Assembly (NCBI GenBank): GCA_025716855.1 | Contig: JAIXMQ010000004.1 | Coordinates: forward strand, 682,001-746,000 | Source: Pilaira anomala | Lineage: Eukaryota; Mucoromycota; Mucoromycetes; Mucorales; Mucoraceae | Length of the DNA: 64,000 nucleotides | Direction: 5' to 3' | Shown: one piece after another, positions 1 to 11,334 of the stretch | Layout: each line of letters starts with the position of its first letter | How positions within the stretch are numbered: position 1 is the first letter of the stretch | Program-made: the position numbers and the translations under genes | Notes under the pieces: generated by a model | Told to the model about the DNA's origin: nothing | Seen by the model: the letters and a program-made list of their open reading frames with translations, nothing else | The model's database searches: none

Positions 1-1532
1 AAAAAATAGTATTAGATATTGTTATATACAACTACTATGTATACGATATGTGCGTATTATGAATACAATATCTTCAGTCCGGGCTCCGGTATGATAATGA
101 AACTGGTGATAATATTCCACCATAGATTTTAAAAGATTTGGGTGAATAGAACAATTATATGTGATAACATATTCATGTAATCAATGGAGTTACACATTCT
201 TACTAATAAAATTTATAAGGCACTTGCCGAATGGATTCCAAGATGAGCTACAGAAGTTGGAGAAGATACGTGTAACAATACAAAAAATCCTTCTTTTTTT
301 TTCTGTACACAATCACATGTAGAAGTTTTCAGGGTACTATAATTAAATATAGTTAAAGTTACAATAAATAGGTGATTGATAACGATTTTAATTTTTACAA
401 GCGTACATAATCCAGTGATAGAAAAAAAATTGGTCTTTTACATTCTTTTTTTAACAAAGTAAACCATTAGCATGCATGAGTGTGTATGTGTATGTGTGTG
501 TGTTTCATATAAATAAAAGTTGATTGTTACATTTATTGTTCTACATGTAGTAACGTGCCTTTAAAATGTTTCAATGCACTATTAATACAAGGTAGATTAA
601 AAAGTATTCCGTCCCATTGTTTATTCATTGGCCAAACAGAAAAAAAAATGTGGACCAGGTACAAAGGTACAAACAATGATACCAAATTAGAATTATAATA
701 AATATACCCGATTGCTTTAATAATTCAAGAAAGAAATATATCTTTTTTTTTTTATTATTACTATTATTATTATTCTATTTTATATGTAGAGAGTTCAAAA
801 GCTTATTATTTTACAAAGTTTTAAGGGTACAAACCAGATATTTGGAACGACAAAACAATACAAAAAAAAACGCCGTACAATTCTCTCATCATCCGTTTAC
901 TTTCAATGTGCATTTAGACTCCTCTCATTTGGCGATCACTGACTTTTTAGAAGGTTAACGAACATTTAAAGAAAAATCAACTAAAAGACATACTAAACTT
1001 TTTGCGGTGTAACACCAAATTTAAGTTTTGAGACCAAATTTACCAATTGGGAAGACCTTAATGCAGTAGAAAACTTAACTGTACAACACGCCATTTTGGC
1101 AGAGTAATAGTGAGGTTTTTTCATCAATTTTGTTATTGACTTATAATATATATAAAAACCCCCTGAATATTTTTTTTTTCAAGAACTTAAAAGCTGAAAT
1201 GTGCTTTAAAAGAATTGGTAGCAATCAATTCCTATTTTTTTTTTTCTGTAATAGCGAACACAAGATCAACTTGAATAAAGATTTATTTAGCTCTTAAATG
1301 GAAAATAAAAAGGGCTCACAACGGCTTTGAGTTATTGACATTGTGCATACTATGGTCTATCGAGATAAAAACGATAATCTATATATGGTCGTACCCGGTT
1401 ATTGGGAAGTATCATTAACGATCTTCTATTATGGTTTATAAGCAGAAAGTTTTTATGAATCCTTTATCACTTTTACTATTTTTTTGCCCCACCTTGTTAC
1501 TGCAGAAAAAAATAAGTCTAAACAGGGTTATC

Positions 1533-1563
<31 letters not shown>

Positions 1564-1796
1564 GAGAAAAAAAAACAGTGTGTGAACAATTCAAAACCCC
1601 TCCTGCTCCTTTCCTTTTTCTATTTTTTTTTTTTTTTTTTTTTTTTTTTTGTTTCTTTTTTTTTTACCTTTTTTTTTTTTACTTTTTCCCTTCTCTTTAT
1701 ATATACATTTTTTTTTAAATTCGTCCAAGAAGTAAAAAAAAAAAAAAGAAAGAAAGAAAGAAAGAAAGAAAATAAACCAGATAAAACTTCCTTCAA
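1..1796. other. AT-rich non-coding flank and 5' region of the MAPKKK gene
   Basis: I see no supportable gene here. The stretch is AT-rich, with a (TG)n patch near 480-500, a poly-A tract near 1533-1559 and long poly-T tracts near 1622-1680. Just before the MAPKKK start lies a purine run of (GAAA) repeats at about 1747-1770, probably in the 5' leader. Low-complexity open frames at 1431-1848 on both strands are Phe- or Lys-runs produced by these homopolymers. Confidence 0.6.
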
Positions 1797-4700
1797 ATGT
1801 CTAGTGAAAAAAAAGTTCGTTGGACAAAACATGATAACGACATTCTAGATCAACAACAGCAAGAAAATACGTCAACAACAAGTAACGGCTCAGAAACTCC
1901 ATGGCCGTTTATTACAACTTCGAATTTTCCTTCCCAATTATCACATAATGCTTATCAAGATGAAGATGATTATAGTGACGACGAAGATCAAAGTAACAGT
2001 GATGAAGATGACGAAACTGCTTTTAATCAACTTTATGCACGTAACCAATCGCTTTCTTCTGTTGCACCTGAAATTACTCATGAACGTTTAGAATGGCAAC
2101 AAATGTTACAGTCAGTATTATTAGGAGAAGTTATTAAATCAGAAAAGAAACGACTTTCGAGTTCTGATAAATTTCAAGCAACAAAACCTACACAAGAAAT
2201 CTGGTTATCACTGCGTGCTTTATTACGTGGTCGAACAATGATACAAGAACAAAAATCGTTAGAAGATAGTCGCAAAGAAATTGAAGGTGTATTAAAAATG
2301 GTCATGGATTTTAAAGTTAAGCCAGACGAAAAAGACGCTGCTTTATCTAAAGTGGCTGACGTCTTAAAGAATGTGGATCGCATTGAATCACTTTACACAA
2401 CACGAGCTGAAATGATCTTGGCTCATCCAGGTTATGGTGCCATCGAGTTTCAAAACAAGTTGGAAGCTTTAAACGCCTGGTGTACTGTCACCCGTAGTTT
2501 AAGCATGCAATATAAAATTTTACGTAACTGGACAGGTTCTGAAGATTTACAAATTGCAAGAAAAAAGGTGGATGAAACTCTTGTGACTAGTTCAAAAGAA
2601 GAGCAAAGAAATAATGACACTTCTTTTGTAGAAAGACTTTTAAAAGAATCAGCACTTCAAGATACCTTTGATAAAAGAACTTTATCAGCTCTCAATTCAT
2701 TACTTGTCAAATCAAAACAAACTTTGATTTCAAATTCGAATCAGTTTCAAGAAATGAATTTACCTTCTTTTATTTCTCAGTTACGTCAATTAGCTTATTT
2801 CCCTATTTCTTTGGTAGAAGAAGCTCTCAAGCTTCGTTTAGAATATAAAGATCGTATGAATGAACCACCTAAACAAATGGTAGATGCTATGATGGAAGAT
2901 TATCGTGGTTTACTCTCACTTGCCTGTAGAGTCAAACATGAATATGAAGAATTAACTCATTCTGCACCAGGTTGGAGATTAGATGATGATGAACCAGTAG
3001 ACCATAACTATGATCATGTATTAATGGAATCGGTTCGTTTTTATTTCAAATTAATTACTTGGAAACTCAACTTGGAAAAGGAAAACAATTTAAGAGAATG
3101 TGAAGTTATGGAAAAAGAGTGGGCATTTTTAAAGAGTACTGTTTGTCGTACTGTAGATAAAGCAGATTGGGAATGCGCAGAACAATTTTGGTATGATAAT
3201 TTACAATATATTATAATACATCTTTCTTACTCTTTTTTTTTTTTAAAAAAAAATAGTTCTTTAACAAATCGATTATTAGCAGATGTTATGCGAGATTATA
3301 TTTCCAGTTTAAAAATTCCTTCAGAATCAGTTGATGGCGGTATCGAAGTAAAATATACTAAATTATTACACACAATGCGTATGAGAGCAAGAAAATTACT
3401 TCAATTTGCAAGGTAAAAATTATGTATACATATTAAACTTTTTACCTCTCATTTTGACTAAAAAAGATGATTTTTTTCTTATATGTGTATAGATTTTTTA
3501 TGGGTCAATTCGAAAATGCAGCTGAATATGTTGTTGAATCAGAAAATATGGATAAGTTTGTCACATGTCTTGTTGAAACAGGCCATTTCTTAGTTTATAC
3601 TGGTGCATTTGAAGAAGATCGTATTTATGTTATTGCTTCACCTTCATTATATGGTAGAGAAGAAGTTATCAAAACATTAATACCATCATGTTTTGCTTAC
3701 GATAAACAACCACAACCAGCTACACCTTTAACACCTGGTGTAACAAATGTAAATGGAGATCAATCTGAAGATTATATCTTGATATTTTCTCCCTGGCAAA
3801 ATATCATGTGGACGGGTGAAGTAGTTGAAGTTCCTACGCGTTTTATCAATTTGGGTATCAAAACACGACGTGTAAGACTTACAACAGGGGATTCTACTAA
3901 ACTTACTTCAGCTAAAGCATCATTTTGGGCTGCAGTTCAACATTCTGGTATTGAAATTATTCAAGAGCATCGAGCACATATTCCTCGTATCAATAAAGAA
4001 CTTTACAAGATCAAGATGACAGTATTTAAATTAGCAGATTCAACTATTTCAAGTGTAAGCATGATTCGTGAACAAACAATGGGATTAGGTTGTCAAGAAT
4101 TAGTAGAAGAATGCTTTAGTTTTGCAAGTGATTTCGGTATTAGAGCCGCCAAATTTTTAGAGTTGGCTGTACGACTTCAGTTGGATTTAAAGTTGGTAAG
4201 GTTGGCGATTGATTGGATTTGTTTTATTACAGATGATTGTATACCGTCTGACAGAAAGACATTTCGTTGGGCTGTCGCTGCATTAGAGTTTGTTCATTTA
4301 ATGACTCGTGGTGCAAATATATTGGCTTTAAATGAAAATGAATTTGCTACATTACAGAGTAAAGTAGCTAGATGTGTCGCTCTATTAATTTCTCATTTCG
4401 ATGTATTGGGTACAAGGTATATTTATGAACTCAAGGTAAAAGAAGATCAACAACGTCGTCGTGGTATTACTGCTAAACGTAACTCTTACATGACAACAAA
4501 GAGTACTGATAAAGATAATATTACAACAAGTTCTACTTTTGGTGCTACAAATGATGTAGCAATTACAGGTGGTGGTGGTATCATTTATAGAAGAGACACT
4601 TGGATGCGTAGAATTAATGAATTAGAAGCAAAACGATCTGCAGATGAACAAGAGCGTAAGATTATTGGTAAAATTTTAGATGATCAAAAACCAGAAGATC

Positions 4701-5954
4701 AATCTTTGGTCTTTTTGGCTCCTTCTTCTGCCAATATTTCATTCAGTTGGCAACAAGGTCGATTCATTGGTGCTGGTACTTTTGGTTCGGTTTATTTGGC
4801 AATCAATTTGGATACTTCAACTGTTATGGCTGTAAAAGAAATTAGATTCCCTGATTCTAGCTCTTTATCTGCTTTACATAAATCAATCAAGGAAGAAATG
4901 AAGGTCATGGAAATGCTTCATCATACAAATATTGTACAATACTTTGGTATGGAAGTACATCGTGATCGTGTGTATATATTTATGGAATATTGTGAAAATG
5001 GTAGTTTAGGTGCATTACTAGATCATGGTGGACGTATTGAAGATGAAGTTTATGTTGTTGATTATGCCTATCAATTACTAAGTGGTCTTGCTTACTTGCA
5101 TGGAAATAATATCGTACATCGTGATATTAAACCTGACAGTAAGTGATATATATATATATATGAATATAATTATATGATACTAATTATTTTTTCTTACAAC
5201 AGATATTCTAATTGATTATAATGGTCAGTTAAAGTTGTCAGATTTTGGTGCTGCAAAGATTTTAGCCAAGGGTCAAAAGACAATGGGTCGTACTACAGTC
5301 AATATGAATGTGAATAGTTTGGCGGGAACACCAATGTATATGGCGCCTGAGGTAATTACAGGCGGTGAAACAGGACGAAAAGGATCAATGGATATTTGGT
5401 CTTTAGGTTGTTGTATTGTACAAATGGCTACAGGTCGTCGTCCCTGGAGTACTTTAGAGAATGAATGGTCTGTTATGTATCATGTTGTGACAGGTCATCC
5501 ACCTCTTCCTGATGCATCACAATTAACAAGTCCGGGTATTGATTTCCTCAAGAAATGTTTTGTACGTGATCCTAATAAGCGTCCTACCGCCGAAGAATTA
5601 TTAAATCATCCATGGATCACAAATTATGCTGATTATGCTAATGAACAATTACCACCGCCAGCACAAGAAGGATCCAATGGAGATACACTTGCAAGAAATG
5701 AAACCGAGTGGGTAAGCGAAATACCAGAGCCTTCCCTCTTGGGTTCAGATGATATCCCTGCTATGTTAAGATCAATTAATTCTACGCCTTCCTTGGAAAG
5801 ACCGATTGTAAGAAGTATTCCCAACAGTTTAGCACTTGATGGTATGGCAAATAGTCATGAAAATGGTGCTCAAGCACAAGCTTATTTTCGTGATATAGCT
5901 GCTCAACATGCATCAGATTATCAATGGAATCCTAACGCTTCGCATCAAAGTTAA
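1797..5954 (+). CDS. SSK2: SSK2/SSK22/Wis4-type MAP kinase kinase kinase
   Basis: Exons read as 1797-3190, 3257-3412, 3493-5138 and 5203-5954, giving about 1315 residues, a normal size for fungal Ssk2/Ssk22/Wis4. The N-terminus is acidic, followed by a long helical regulatory region. The C-terminal kinase domain (from about residue 935) shows a glycine loop GAGTFGSVY (about 943), the lysine in AVKEI, catalytic HRDIKPDN (about 1059, split by an intron), DFG (about 1079) and the MYMAPE activation-segment end. By family knowledge it acts at the top of the HOG stress MAPK cascade, phosphorylating a Pbs2-type MAPKK. The start ATG at 1797 follows a purine-rich leader. The first intron (66 bp, 3191-3256) has no stop and keeps frame, so a genome ORF reads through it; splicing gives EQFCSLTNRLL, which fits better than the Phe-rich readthrough. 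Confidence 0.93.
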
Positions 5955-6131
5955 ACAAAACAAAACGAAAAAGATATCTTTTTCTTACACAATCACTCAG
6001 ACAAACAAACACATACTACATTTTTATACAATAACAACAACAACAAAAAAAAATCATAATCCTATCTTCTTCTTTTTTTTTTCTTTTTTATAACATTCAC
6101 ATATTTATATATATATTACAAAAAATAAATT

Positions 6132-7850
6132 TTAAGCAATCAAAAATAAATTTTCATAAAATGTTAAACCACTTGGACCTTCATCTCTACAAACCAAACC
6201 CATACGTTCAGTTACAATCAATTGTTCAGAAGCTACAACCAAAGCTAATTTTTCAATTTCTGCAAGTTGTAAAGCAGATAATGATCCTTGTTCCTTTACA
6301 ATTCTTAAAATACGTGACGCTGCTCGATTATCGTTCATATCTAATGATTGAATTACCAGTAATCCACTCGAGAATTTACGTAATCGAAATGGTAACTTTA
6401 ATATTTCAAATTGTTGACTTGCCTTATATAAATCTTCTGGTGAGATTAGAGCTAGAAAAAAAAATCGTTGTCAATAAAAACTTTTATACATATAAAAAAA
6501 AAATTAGGCTTACCAACACCTCTCGCTCGGTTAAAAAGACAATAGACATCTGTCAAAGATTTCATATCATCTTCCTTTTTAAAAAATTTAGATAAAAACT
6601 CAGCAAGTTCTCTTGCTAATTCTTGATGGTAGATTGAACCTGCAGAACCTCTTGTGACAGGAGAAGAAATACCCAAGTTCAAGAGTTGTGTACGTAGTGC
6701 AGATAGTTCTCCATCATCGTTGATTGTTTCTTTACTCACTTTACTTGATATGGATTCTGCTAATTTAACCATTTCAGTCGCTTTAGCCATCAATCGATCT
6801 AAATCTTGAAACGCATCTGTCATAGTTTCAGTTGCTTCTAATGTGGATTTTTGTATACGGTCTTCAATAGCAGCTAATTTTAAAAAAATTCATGAGATTA
6901 AAAATTGATCCAATTTGGAAAATATCAATACGTACTAATACCAACACCACGCTTTTTTGGTTCAGGAACAGGTGTAACAACTTTCTAAAAAAAAAAACAA
7001 TATCCCAATAAATAAACTCTGACATGATAAGTATCAACATATACACCCACACACACACCTTTTCCCATTGTTTCTCTGCTACAGCAGATTTTAATTTCAT
7101 CAAAAAACTTGATTGTCCACCTTTTCTAAACGAAAGTCTGATCTGTGCATGTTGATTCTCACCACCTACCGACACAACAGAGCTAGTGCTTGTGGTAGCA
7201 GTAGGTACAACTTCTCTAGGTAAATCCGCGCCACACATTTCACATTGAATCATACTAGGATGATTGACAAAGGTACATACAGAACAAGTGCTACTATCTG
7301 TATCTGATGTAATGTTTGTTGGTGTGGGTTCTACTGGGTTTGCGTTCTTCACACCACATAACTCGCATAGTTCTGAACTTCCTTTATTTAAAAACGAACA
7401 AATCGAGCAAGCCCATACTGAACTTGTTGTAGTTTCCTCTATCGTTTCTTTTTCACTCGGATCTATATTGATAATAATTTTAGGTGATGACCTTAAAAAT
7501 CCACCCTATAAGATATATGCATGTCAATATTTGGTTTAAAAAAAAAACTTTCATAACTTACATAACTTTCTATTTCTTTAATAAGCGCTAAACTCATTTC
7601 TATCGAGTATTCTAAAGGGTTGGTATTATCAACATAAATAAGACGATGTGAAGTCAGATAGCATACTCCATCTTGGTATTGATCTACCTTGTTCTTGCTA
7701 TATACACTTATTAGAAAGAGCATAAGAAAACGATCGAGAAACTTACCCTTCGTATAATCCCACATGACCTTGTTGGGCTATTAATGTCTCGTTTCCGACT
7801 AACTCAGGTCGACGTGACGAAGAAAGTATAGTGGGTTGAAAATACTTCAT
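6132..7850 (-). CDS. VPS36: Vacuolar sorting protein Vps36 (ESCRT-II, GLUE + two NZF fingers)
   Basis: Six exons on the minus strand: 7747-7850, 7562-7697, 7059-7505, 6936-6984, 6514-6873 and 6132-6451, giving 471 residues. The N-terminal half is a GLUE domain (QQGHVGLYEGKNKV near residues 26-39, then LTSHRLIYVD) interrupted by two NZF zinc fingers. Finger 1 uses C113/C116/C127/C130 (WACSIC...CELCG), finger 2 C154/C157/C168/C171. The C-terminal EAP30-type winged-helix half includes LISPEDLYKAS. In the family, Vps36 pairs with Vps22 and Vps25 on endosomes and binds phosphoinositide and ubiquitinated cargo; two NZF inserts match the yeast arrangement. It is transcribed divergently from DOM34 across about 830 bp. 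The first intron is only 49 bp. Confidence 0.95.
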
Positions 7851-8679
7851 GATGGTTGTATGAAAAGAAAGAGAAAAAGAGAGAGAGAGAAAAGAGGACT
7901 TGAAATCCTTACATATAAAAACGGTATCGTTTATAGACCGATCACGTGTTGATGCTTTTTAAGTATAATGCTTAATAGCATAGTTGAACCTGAATAACTT
8001 GAAGGTATATTCACCGAAACAAACGTTTTTTTGCATGCTATACGTAAAAAGAATTGAGTAAATCTTTAAGTATTTGTCTAAACTCACTAGATGTAAATTG
8101 TTTCTTTTTCGAGAAAAACAGGCGTTTTAAAACTTTGTTATTGGGACAAGTTGAACTGAAATCAAAGTGATCTAGTTTATTGGATATAAGTGAAGCTTAT
8201 GCAAAAGATTCTTTACACACAATTTTTACACACAACAAGTAACTACAACTTAAAGGAATACACAATCCTTCACAATAGCAACATGTAAAACCAAATTCAT
8301 AGATTCTCTGAATAATTATTTAAAAAAAAAGAATTGACGTGGTAAAATTAACAAGCTGTAATGATTTAATCCTGTTGTTCTTGATAGAGATAAGACAGTA
8401 GAAAGTCGTTAACACTTTTACGACTGTTATTGTTTAAATTTCTTCTCTTAGAAAAGCCAATAACTTTGTTGGAGGTACCAAATAACTAAGTCAGCTTCAT
8501 TGTTCAACCTTAATTTCCTTAATGAAAAAAATTACCGTTCATAAGGCAGTGCTTTGAAATAAGCCAATCATGTCTAAAATCTGCGCCATTTTTTTTTTTT
8601 TTTTTTAGGATTTCGGGCTTCTGTTTTGCATTTTTTTTTTTTTTTTTTTCACTTTACAATAGCAACAAAAAAACAAAGC
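7851..8679. other. Divergent intergenic region VPS36/DOM34
   Basis: This is the shared upstream region of two divergent genes. It holds a CACGTG box at 7943-7948 (about 95 bp before the VPS36 ATG), a GA-rich run at about 7866-7893 in the VPS36 leader, and two T-tracts (about 8590-8606 and 8631-8649) just before the DOM34 ATG. No gene is evident. Confidence 0.5.
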
Positions 8680-10182
8680 ATGAAGGTAAGGAAAAGGTTC
8701 TATACTGATATCGTAAACTTTAACTCGAATACATTAGCTTATTCGTAAAAGTTTGGAAAAGGATGCGTCGGGATCTATCACATTGCTTCCGGAAGAGTTG
8801 GAAGACATGTGGCACGTTTATAATCTTATTTCAAAGGATGATTTAATCAAAGCAACTACCATTAGGTAAAGTATTAACTAGAAAGAATATCAAGATAATT
8901 TTTTACTAAACAGAAGAAAAAAAACTCTAATAGGCGGCTTCAGTCTGAAAGTTCGACAGGTTCTACTTCCAGTCAAAGAGTCAGACTTAACTTGGCTGTT
9001 ACGATCGAGAGTGTTGATTTTGACCCGAATGTAGGACTTTTACGTATCAATGGTAAAGTGGCTCAAGAGAATCAATATGTCAAGGTAAAAGAAAAAAAAT
9101 CAAACTATAAAAATGAAATATTGACGTCATGTTGTTTAGATGGGTAGTTATCATACAATTGATCTTGAGTTGAACCGTAACTTTACATTATTTAAACCCG
9201 AGTGGGATACAATTGCTTTAGAACGTGTAGAGGATGCATGTGATATTACAAAACAAGCGGACGTAGCTGCTATTGTCTGTCAAGAAGGACTAGCTAATAT
9301 TTGTTTTTTGACCCAGCATATGACAATTGTACGTCAACGTATTGAAAGTCCTATTCCTAGAAAGAGAAAGGGTTCTGTTACAAATCATGATAAGGTAGTA
9401 TATGCATATATCTATAGAGTGTGAGTAAGTGCGTTCTAAAAAAAAACATTGTTATGACAGGGTCTTGTTCGGTTTTATGAACAAATTTATCAAGCTATCC
9501 TTCGTCATATTCACTTTGACGTAGTAAAGGCAATTATCATCGCAAGTCCTGGATTTGTCAGGGATCAACTCTATACATACATTTTTGATCAAGCAGTTGT
9601 AAGTAAAAGTTTTATATTTTAAATCTAATGTATCAAATTACTCAAAATTTATACAGAAAACCGATAACAAGTTACTGATGGAGAATCGATCTAAATTTGT
9701 ATTGATCCATTGTTCTAGTGGGCATAAACATGCTCTAGCTGAAGTTATGCAAGATCCAGCCATTCAAGCTAAATTGGCTGATACAAAATCAGCTCGTCAA
9801 GTACAGGTTTTAGACAAGTTTTACGAAATGATGAATAACGATCCTGATAGAGCCTTTTATGGTTTTGAACATGTGAATAAGGCAAATGATAGAGGTGCAA
9901 TCGGTACATTGTTAGTGACAGACGAATTATTTAGATCAGCTGATATTGCTACACGTAAAAAATATGTCTCGCTTGTAGAACAAGTGAGAGCTCAAAATGG
10001 AAATGTTCTGGTCTTTTCAAGTATGCATCCCTCTGGTGAACGTAAGTACATATATATATATATATATGTGTGTATACATAAAGATACTAATAACATATTT
10101 AGAATTAAATCAATTGACTGGTGTTGCAGCTATTTTAACCTTTCCCTTACCTGATATTGAAGATATTGAGTTAGACGAGTAA
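8680..10182 (+). CDS. DOM34: Pelota/Dom34 ribosome-rescue factor
   Basis: Seven exons: 8680-8685, 8738-8865, 8934-9084, 9140-9394, 9461-9598, 9657-10041 and 10103-10182, giving 380 residues, the usual Dom34 length. Exon 1 holds only ATG AAG, so the gene is easily missed. The N-terminus reads MKLIRKSLEKDASGS with LLPEELEDMWHVYNLI, the family's eRF1-like N-domain; the C-domain includes VNKANDRGAIGTLLVTDELFR, and the protein ends in an acidic tail (DIEDIELDE). By family knowledge it binds the A site of stalled ribosomes with Hbs1 and triggers subunit splitting in no-go and non-stop decay; it lacks the GGQ of eRF1, as expected. Introns are 52-68 bp. Confidence 0.95.
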
Positions 10183-10295
10183 ATATACAAATAGTTTACA
10201 AAAGATAGATAGAGAGAAATAATAAATAAAAAAAGTACATCTATAATATTTACAATCTTTATTTATTCTTTTTCTTTAAAAAAATTTTTTTGTAA

Positions 10296-11334
10296 CTACA
10301 TATTTACTTCTTCCCCAAATAATGCAGCAGCAGCCTGAGCTACAACGGCCTGAGCAGCAGCTTGAGCAGCAGCATAATTCATTGCTAAAATACCGTCAAT
10401 TGCAGCCAAGATATCCGCTTCCCACCAGCCCATTTCATAATCTACTAGACCAAATCTTTCTAATTTATCGGCCCAGGAAACTACCATCTCTCTAAGACTA
10501 TATAGGTGTTGATCCGTTAATCGTTCTGTATCACTACTTGGTTCATGTCGTTGCGCAAGCGCATAAAGCCAGCAATTATTAAGTCCGGCCCAAAATTGCT
10601 CACGATCAATAGCATTATATGGGTGATCGTCTGAGGTAAGACCTAGAGTAATTCTGTTAATGACTGTGAAAAAAATGAGAAAAACATCACTTACCTAGCT
10701 GTTCACAATGATCCACTACAGCACCTGTAGCTTTACTTAGTGTTTGAAATCCACTCACCATATTTCTCTGTTCAACATGATCTAATGTATTTTTTAATTG
10801 TTTTTGAATTTCTTCAAATGTTGTGATAGGAGTAGGTGCAGGTGTTTCTAATGCAATTGCGGTATCAGTTTGTGGGGTGGAGGTAGTAGTTGTAGTAGTT
10901 GTAGTAGTTGCGGTAGTGATAGTAGGGGTAGTTGTTGTGATAGTTGTGGTCGTTTGGTCATTATTTTGATTGATAGGAGTGGAAGATGAAGAAGAAGGAG
11001 GGGGAGGGGCAGCAGCAGGTAAGGATTGTGTAGGTTGTGTAGTCGGACCATCCGGTGTTATTGTCGGTAGTGGCTTGACCAGGGTATCATCCTTTAATTC
11101 GTTTGCTGATAAGTCTTCGAATTTGACCATTGTTGTATCTTCTATTGTTACATCTATCATGGTTGTATCCTCAGTTTGTATTGGTCTATTATTATTATTA
11201 TTATTGCTTTCGTTACAAGAGTTAAGGATAGTTGTTTTTCCTTCTTGCTTAACAAGCTGATTTAAAAGTGAATCTTGTTCTATTTCGGAAGCAGTTGTGA
11301 GGGATGTAGGTGTTGATTCATTAGACATTGTCAT
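10296..11334 (-). CDS. Uncharacterised Thr-rich protein with conserved-looking C-terminal region
   Basis: Two exons: 10642-11334 excluding an intron at 10643-10694 (exon 1 is 10695-11334, exon 2 is 10296-10642), giving 328 residues. I do not recognise the family. The first ~150 residues are disordered: Asn run, Pro/Ser stretch, then long Thr runs. The C-terminal half looks folded: helical TFEEIQKQLKNTLDH, then VVDHCEQLG joined to LTSDDHPYNAIDREQFWAGL, then MGWWEADILAAIDGILAMNY and an Ala/Gln tail. The acceptor at 10643/10644 joins CEQLG to LTSDD cleanly. An earlier acceptor (10664/10665) would add seven residues in frame and leave a 31-nt intron. A second ATG two codons downstream of the first could also be the start. 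It is convergent with DOM34 (about 110 bp between stops). Confidence 0.75.

Noticed and set aside
1431..1848. Overlapping small ORFs rich in Phe or Lys before SSK2
   Set aside because: They are translations of poly-T, poly-A and GAAA tracts in the leader region, with no independent support.
10664..10694. A 31-nt ultra-short intron in the Thr-rich protein gene
   Set aside because: A 52-bp intron using the next acceptor keeps frame and gives a more natural join (CEQLG-LTSDD); the short form is kept only as a possible isoform.
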